In this document: one piece after another, positions 58,321-64,000 of the stretch
Numbering within the stretch: the stretch's first letter is position 1
How the letters are laid out: each line of letters opens with the position of its first letter
Source of the DNA: Pontederia crassipes
Lineage: Eukaryota; Streptophyta; Magnoliopsida; Commelinales; Pontederiaceae
DNA: 64,000 nucleotides
Reading direction: 5' to 3'
Assembly: GCA_030549335.1 (NCBI GenBank)
Contig: CM060188.1
Coordinates: 12,444,501 to 12,508,500 of the forward strand
Made by a program: the position numbers and the translations under genes
Notes under the pieces: model-generated
Seen by the model: the letters and a program-made list of their open reading frames with translations, nothing else
What the model was told of the DNA's origin: nothing
The model's database searches: none

Positions 58321-60673
58321 ATGGGAGTTCAGATCACCGGGGCTTCTTCCTTGAATTGGTGCCATCAACTCCCTTCTCCTCCTCCTCCTCCCCCCACCAC
58401 CATTAACGCCGCCGGCCACCCCGCTGGCATCTCTTCCTCCGCCTCCGTGCACTCCGCCTCTGTTTTCACCTCCCTCTCTTCTAAGAAGTTTGCTCGCATC
58501 CACTCCGGCAGCGAGCGGGAACTCACCTCTCTGTTCCTCCTCGGAGCCGCTTCCACAGGTTTATTCAGATCACAATCTTTCGAGGCTCTTGCTACGACGA
58601 CGACGGCGAGGAGGAGGAGCCTGAGGAGAGTCTCCAGCGCCATCCTCGACTGCTTTGACGACGACGACGACGAAGAGGAGGAGTTCGTGCAGAGGATTGG
58701 GCATGATCAGAAGCGTCGACGGGAGGAAGAAGCAGGTCCCTGGGCGCCGCCGACTATTCGTCCCACAAGGATAATCTGCGATGCCGCCGCCTCTTCGTCG
58801 TCGTTCCCTACGTTTTCATCGATTCCGACGCCCCCGCCGGTCTCGCCTCCCGTCGCACCCGGGGGAATCCATGAACCCGTCGTCGAGTGCCCCTGGCGTC
58901 CTGTCCAGCCCCTGCCGCCGGCGTGGCCCGGTGAGGTCGTGCCAGCAGTGGTGGAGAAGAATGCCAACCGCGTCGGGCTGCCGCTCTCTCTCCGGATCAT
59001 CAAGGAGAAGAAGAAACGGCGGGACGATGGCATCTGGGAGGAGGTGGCGGGCGATTCCGCAGCTTGGCTCTGCTCCGTGAAGAAGGCCTTCTCGTCCATG
59101 GTGTTCATCATACGAGAGCTCCAGAGCTACACCCTGCAGCTGCGGCAGGCCCTTTTCTACGAGGACCTGCGGGGGGTTCTGGACCGCGTTCAGCGCGAGA
59201 TGAACTCCTCCTTCGTCTGGCTCTTCCAGCAGATCTTCTCCTGCACTCCCACCCTCATGATCTCCGTCATGCTCCTCCTCGCGAACTTCACTGTTCACTC
59301 CATGGGGCACGGCGCTGCTATCGCGGCCCCGGCCTCCGCCAATCTGCCTGCCCGAGCGGCGACCACCGTGGTGGCGATCCAGCACGAGGAACATCGCCGA
59401 GGCAGTTCGAGGTTCGATCATGCGGCTGTGAAGACGTTCTCCATCGGGAGGACCGCTTCCGTCGGAGGCAGCGGCGGGAGCGGCGGCGGGAAGACGAAGC
59501 CGGTGTCAGGGGACACTGACGACGGTCGTCCCGGCGAGTTCTCTTCGTTGCCGACGTACGGAAGGGTTCTTCCCGATGGCTTCTCCTCTTCGTCTGGGCC
59601 GGGGGCTGTCGACGGGGAGGAGGACGTAGGAGTCCGGCAAGACCACGGGAACGCTTGTACCATAGAAGAGACGGCAGAGGAGGAGGAGGAGGCGAGGATG
59701 TGGAGTGAGGTTTTGGAGGACGCGCGCAGGTTGAAGGCGACTGCGATGGACGAGGCGCTGTTGGACTCCGAGATACTTCGACAGTTCGTGTCGCCGGTGA
59801 CGGTGGAGGTGGAACCGGAGGACTACTTGGAGTACTTGAGAACGGAGGTCATGTACGAACAGGCAGTGCAGCAGGAGCCCAACAATGCTCTTCTCCTTGC
59901 AAATTTCGCTCAATTCCTCTACCTCGTCCTCCGTGATCACGACAGGTTTTCTTCATTCTTTTTCAGAGTTTTCTCATTCATTATATTTGAACGAATCTAT
60001 TCTTAAGCATTATATTCACTTTTAGATTCGGTTAAAATTTCTCCTTCCTCGCCCTGTTTGATAAGGTTAATGTTATGGTTTCTAGAATAATATATATCGA
60101 GACAGCACAAATTTTTTTCTATTTTTCTTATTCCATAATTATTATTATGGAGTTCAGCAAAATTGACGTTTAATAACATAAATGAGAATAAAACTTTATT
60201 CTCATGAATTATTCTATGCCAATCGGTGGCTTATGGTTCTGCTTCTGTGATCATGATATTTTAATGAAAATTGTGAAGAGAAAAATAGTACTGATATCTG
60301 ATGGAAAGTAGCAAATATATATGTATTTATACAAATCATGAAATATTTATCATTTATGAGAAAACATTGTGGAGTTGATGTTATATTTTTTTATTATTTT
60401 TTTCTCAAACGAGAATCTGGCGCTGGTTGCAGGGCGGAATTCTACTACAAGAGGGCGGTGGGCGTCCAGCCTGCAGACCCGGAGGCATTGAGCAAGTACG
60501 CGAGCTTCTTGTGGTTGGCGAAGAAGGATCTAACGGCGGCCGAGGAGACCTTCTTAGAGGCCATCGCCGCCGCCGATTCCAGCAACGCCGCCCATGTCGC
60601 GAACTACGCACATTTCCTCTGGAACACCGGCGGTGAAGACACATGCTTTCCGCTCCACGGCGACCACGCATAA
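58321..60673 (+). CDS. TPR-repeat protein (plant tetratricopeptide-like superfamily)
   Basis: Two exons are read: 58,321-59,945 and 60,433-60,673, with a 487-bp GT-AG intron, giving 621 aa. The C-terminal part (about 500-612) carries TPR-type helical repeats: YLEYLRTEVMYEQAVQQEPN, NALLLANFAQFLYLVLRDHD and AEFYYKRAVGVQPADPEALS. These continue as KYASFLWLAKKDLTAAEETF and then NAAHVANYAHFLWNTGG. TPRs bind partner proteins. The N-terminal half is low-complexity: Ser/Pro-rich, with an acidic DDDDDEEEE run near residue 118. A hydrophobic stretch near 308-330 (TPTLMISVMLLLANFTVHS) could be a membrane or plastid-targeting related segment. The family is known in plants (At1g80130/At2g29670-type), but its function is undefined. 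The ATG was chosen because the 27 upstream open codons lack one. The intron falls inside a TPR. Confidence 0.88.
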
Positions 60674-61549
60674 TTCAAGCACGTGATGCACGCCTATCAT
60701 ATATATGTGTATGCCACTGCTACTGCCACTGCCAATACAGTACAATATCATTGACACGAATATAATGCGAGAATGAGTGAATCAAATTTAGTTCTGTTGA
60801 TATTTATTATTTATTCATATTTATCAGCTTCTTTTGGGCTGCACTGCGCAACCAACGGCGTGCCTAAGCGTCGTCGCGTCAAGAAGAGACCGCTAATATT
60901 GTTTTATAATTCAATATGATTCTGATTTCTAAGGATTATCTAAAACGAAATATAATAGACAATAATTACTACTAAACTTACAATGCGCTATTATAATTTT
61001 TTTAACTAAAATTATTTTTACTAATAAAAAATCATGAATAAAATATAAGAGAGAAGAACATAAAACTAAATAGGTGATAAACATTATGTGGAATAAAAAG
61101 TGACATACATATATAAATCGTCGGACGATTCACAAATAAGTATCATCAAGATATTTACAAGTCTATTTATCAATGGTAAATCATATATATGGATTCAAAT
61201 ATTAATAAAAATACATTATAATGATAACAATTATATATAATTATATATCAACTAAATAATTTAAAAATAAATATGATTAAATATAGAACCATTTTCTCCT
61301 CCTCAACTATTTGTTAGATGAATTAATATTAAATAATAACAATCACATTATCTATGATTTATTTTTTAATGTGTGTAGTTAGGAAGTTAAAAAAAGTGGG
61401 AGAGAGTGGGGTAAGAAGAATAAATTTAGAAATTGATGAGAAAATAAAAAATTCTTCAAAAAAATGAATAATAAAATGAGAAGTGATTTAGCATATTTAT
61501 CAAAATCCAATGTGGTCAAAGTTGTGCTGGAGATGTATCTAGAAACAAA
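60674..61549. other. 3' UTR and AT-rich intergenic region
   Basis: The proximal part is the TPR gene's 3' UTR. The rest is AT-rich without recognisable features. Confidence 0.5.
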
Positions 61550-62969
61550 CACTACAAGAAAAATGTCAGTTTCTCACGGTTACAATCGTGGAAAAATATA
61601 GGAAAACTGTCGGAAACGTCATTTTCCGACGATTTTCTCGATGGGAGGCAATCGTCATAAAACTGCTCGTTGCAATACTTTTCTGACGGTTCTCCAGTAG
61701 CTGTTGAAAGTTCTCGCGGCCAAAACCGTGAGAAAATATTCTCACGGTTCAAACCGTGAAAAGGTTCCCATCGCTTTGGTCGCAGAAAAATATTTTGCAC
61801 GGTGCGAGTCGTTGGAACTCTTCACATGGTTGCAGCCATGGAAAATTCCCACAGTTATAGTCGTGAGAACTTTTTCCAGGATTTCAGCCATAGGAAACGC
61901 TTCTCACGGTTGCAGACGCAGGAAGGTTCCCACAGCTTAGGCCGCAGGATAAAGGGGAGCCGTGGGAAATGTTTCCCACGGTTCTAGCCGTAAAAAATCT
62001 TCCTATGGCTTCAGCCGCGGGAAGGTTTCAACGGCTTAGACCGTTGGAAGCGCTTTCTTTTCATGGCTTTAACCGTCGCAATGTTTATTTCTTTTTTTAA
62101 AAAAATCTGTCCATAGCCGGAACTGCCGTCCGCTTGGCCATTCCAACGGGCAGCAAGCGACATCATTGTCCGCCGTCCGTCAATATCCGGCCGCCCAATG
62201 CAGGATCGGCCGCTCGCAGCCGGATATGCAACTGGGCGGCCAAATCCGGCCGCCCGATGCCGCATCGACTATTGGGCGACCAGATCTGGCCACTCGACAT
62301 CCGATCGACCGACCGTAGTTAGTTTCGACTGCCCGTAGTCGTCTCGATCGTCGAGCGGCCAGATCCGGCCGCTCGTAGCACAATCGGCAGTTGGGCGACC
62401 AAATCCGGCTGCCCACAGCTCGATTTGCTATCAGGCGGCCAGATCCGGCCGGCCGCAGTCGGATCGACCGCGGGCCATGAGATCCAGTCACGAGAGGCCA
62501 GATCTTGTCACCGAACTAGAGGTGCCAATAGACACGTTGGTCGTGTCGGTCGATGTGCTGCCGATGAAGAGAGGGAGAGGGAGAGGGCTAATGGGAGAGG
62601 GAGCCACCAGAGAAGGCATCACCGTTGGAGTCAGAGCCGAAATCGAAAGCATCGAAGTCGGAACGTCATGGATGGAGATCGAAGATGGAACGACGGAGTT
62701 TATAATGGAACACCGCACATCCATCCGCCCAATTGGGAACCCGGGAGGGAAATGAAAATGGAATTTTCCATGGCTCCAGCCCCTTCGGCTCCAATCACGG
62801 GAACTTCCTAGCCATGGGAACTTCCCATGGCTCGCGTCGTGGGAAACTTTTCTACGGTTCGAGCCGTGGAAAATGCTATTTTTCATTATAAAAAGAATTT
62901 GAAAATGAAAATAGAAACTGAAGACAATTTTCATTATGCTTTCAAATGAAAAAAGATTCCATCGTAGTG
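61550..62969 (-). mobile_element. CACTA (En/Spm) transposon terminus with subterminal repeats
   Basis: It starts CACTACAAGAAAAATGTCAG, the diagnostic CACTA terminus. About 500 bp of closely spaced subterminal words follow: TCCCACGGTTCTAGCCGTGG, CTCACGGTT, GCCGTGGGAA and GGTTCCCAC. A GC-rich block at about 62,170-62,475 repeats GGCGGCCAGATCCGGCCG-type units. More subterminal words occur at 62,770-62,880. A second CACTAC (reverse of GTAGTG at 62,964-62,969) may be the other end of a small non-autonomous element, but the 3-bp duplications do not match (AAA versus TGC). The decayed transposase tail just beyond, in minus orientation, fits better with 61,550 being the 3' end of a larger element. 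Confidence 0.7.
62170..62475. repeat. GC-rich GGCCAGATCCGGCCG minisatellite in the CACTA element
   Basis: At least four diverged units contain GGCGGCCA(A/G)ATCCGGCCG-like cores spaced about 50-70 bp apart, with CGATCG-type words between them. Its GC content stands far above the surrounding AT-rich DNA. Confidence 0.6.
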
Positions 62970-63043
62970 TGCATTAGTTTTCAACCCGATTAAAAGAAGG
63001 TACAAATTCGAATATCATACAAATCATACTTAAAAGGCAACAA

Positions 63044-63400
63044 CTAATTTTCTTCTTCGTCTTCGTCGTCATCGTCTTGATGCCAGCCATGCATTGCCTT
63101 GCGAATCAATCTCCTCATCTCTTTTCGTTGTCGCGCTTTAAAGGCTTGTTGTTGCGCTTCAAATTCCTGACGAACCTCTTGACGACCTCTTTGCGAACCT
63201 TCTGTTGGACTTCCATTAATCGTTGATCTTACATCTTGTTAAATAGTCATCGCACATCTTCATCGGGAACATTGGATATTGATTTCCGTCCATAACCAAT
63301 ATCTGTACTACTAACGGACGACCCAAGGCTGTAGATCCGGCCCCTATTCACTCCAACATGGTTCGTCCATAATTGTCGACAAGTCGATAGTGTCGCCGAC
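63044..63400 (-). pseudogene. CACTA-type plant transposase C-terminal remnant
   Basis: Minus strand. The end reads EFEAQQQAFKARQRKEMRRL, then IRKAMHGWHQDDDDEDEEN and a stop at 63,044-63,046. Upstream, in another frame, NRGRIYSLGSSVSSTDIGYG is recognisable as the family's RIYGLG-type block. This is the tail of the plant Ptta/En/Spm transposase group. At least one frameshift and stop codons separate the blocks. It lies immediately inside the CACTA subterminal region, on the strand expected if 61,550 is the element's 3' end. Confidence 0.6.
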
Positions 63401-63424
63401 CCCTACATGACCTGTGAACGAGGC

Positions 63425-64000
63425 TCAACTTCTTTTGTTTTCAAGGACTCCTTTAAGTTGACGGAGTGACATTACGAGACTCAAAAATAATGATAGACGG
63501 TTTGAAATCCTTTTCCATATGGATGTAGTGCATGCAATTCCCTTGAGATCATCCAGAGTATAGCCGATGACATGCTTGTAGGACTTTAGCTTGTCGAGCA
63601 ACAATTGAAGTTGACTCGATTCTAAATTTGCATTGATGATTACCGGATAGATGGAGTCTTCTCCTAGGAATTTATATTTGAGGTTCTGGGGGAGTTTCTT
63701 CAACTCAGGTTTAGGTTGTTTCTTCAAGCTAGATGCTTACCCGAACTTGATAGGTTGAGTCTCTTGTCGGTTGTCCGAATCTTGTATCAGTGGTGGGAAC
63801 ATGTGGCTTGTATCAGTTTTGGATTAGAGGATCCATGTGCTCAGATTGGGAATAATAATCCACCATGTTTGGATAGTTGATGGTTTGATTTAACCGAAAC
63901 TTCACTATTATTGTCGTCTATTTGAAAAGTGAGATGACCTTATTTGACATCAATTACTCTTGCAGTGGCTAGGAAAGGTCTTCTTAGAAAAATGGGGGTT
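63425..64000 (-). mobile_element. Ty3/gypsy (Athila/Tat-like) pol fossil, runs off the window
   Basis: Minus strand. Near 63,900-64,000 a protease-end block is visible (RPFLATARVIDVK). At 63,425-63,727 comes the protease-to-reverse-transcriptase linker (ELKKLPQNLKYKFLG, YPVIINANL, HVIGYTLDDLKGI), which matches the LPxHLKYAFLG...AIGWTxxDIKGI region of Athila-type gypsy elements. It is a broken, old partial copy; the rest would lie past 64,000. Its edge near 63,420 abuts the CACTA transposase remnant. Confidence 0.7.

Noticed and set aside
58816-59940. Antisense frames of 134-201 codons across the TPR gene
   Set aside because: Shadows of the GC-rich coding strand; Gly/Arg/His-rich with no recognisable family.
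62425-62811. Frames of 92-148 codons in the CACTA element as a host gene
   Set aside because: They lie between CACTA subterminal repeats, with biased composition and no recognised domain; captured DNA is possible but unproven.

Overview
This window is nuclear DNA from a flowering plant, most likely a monocot. Compact, intron-poor genes with very GC-rich third codon positions sit in AT-rich intergenic DNA full of transposons, a contrast typical of non-grass monocots such as Zingiberales. The species cannot be fixed from sequence alone. I read seven protein-coding genes and one tRNA gene.

Layout. 1-3.7 kb: AT-rich, with one retroposon tail. 3.7-5.8 kb: a DIVARICATA-type two-repeat MYB factor (+, two exons). 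5.8-13.2 kb: intergenic, with Tourist-like MITEs and an unrecognised minus-strand gene-like remnant (11.3-12.8 kb). 13.2-16.4 kb: a COI1 jasmonate co-receptor F-box gene (-, three exons). 16.4-29.2 kb: gene-free, with microsatellites, a Mutator-like element and a MITE carrying a nested solo LTR. 29.2-30.9 kb: plastid ribosomal protein L4 (-), possibly with a tiny second exon. 31.2 kb: tRNA-Asp(GUC) (-). 32.4-32.9 kb: a small basic plant protein of unknown function (+). 33.6-35.05 kb: two Mutator-like elements. 35.6-37.1 kb: an intronless BTB/POZ (KCTD-type) gene (+). 37.9-43.9 kb: the KEOPS subunit Cgi121/TPRKB (-, six exons), whose fourth intron holds a complete 3.9-kb hAT transposon. 44.5-58.2 kb: gene-free, with a Ty1/copia fossil carrying a nested Mutator-like element, tandem repeats, a second solo LTR and probable Ty3/gypsy LTR relics. 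58.3-60.7 kb: a TPR protein gene (+, two exons). 61.5-64 kb: a CACTA end with a decayed transposase tail, then a Ty3/gypsy pol fossil running off the window.

The genes are unrelated housekeeping or regulatory genes: transcription (MYB), hormone perception (COI1), plastid translation (RPL4) and tRNA modification (KEOPS). There is no operon-like logic. The most informative biology is transposon stratigraphy: hAT in a KEOPS intron, a Mutator-like element in a copia fossil, and a copia LTR in a MITE. A four-member Mutator-like TIR family can be delimited, with 9-bp target duplications. I found no convincing new multi-gene system.
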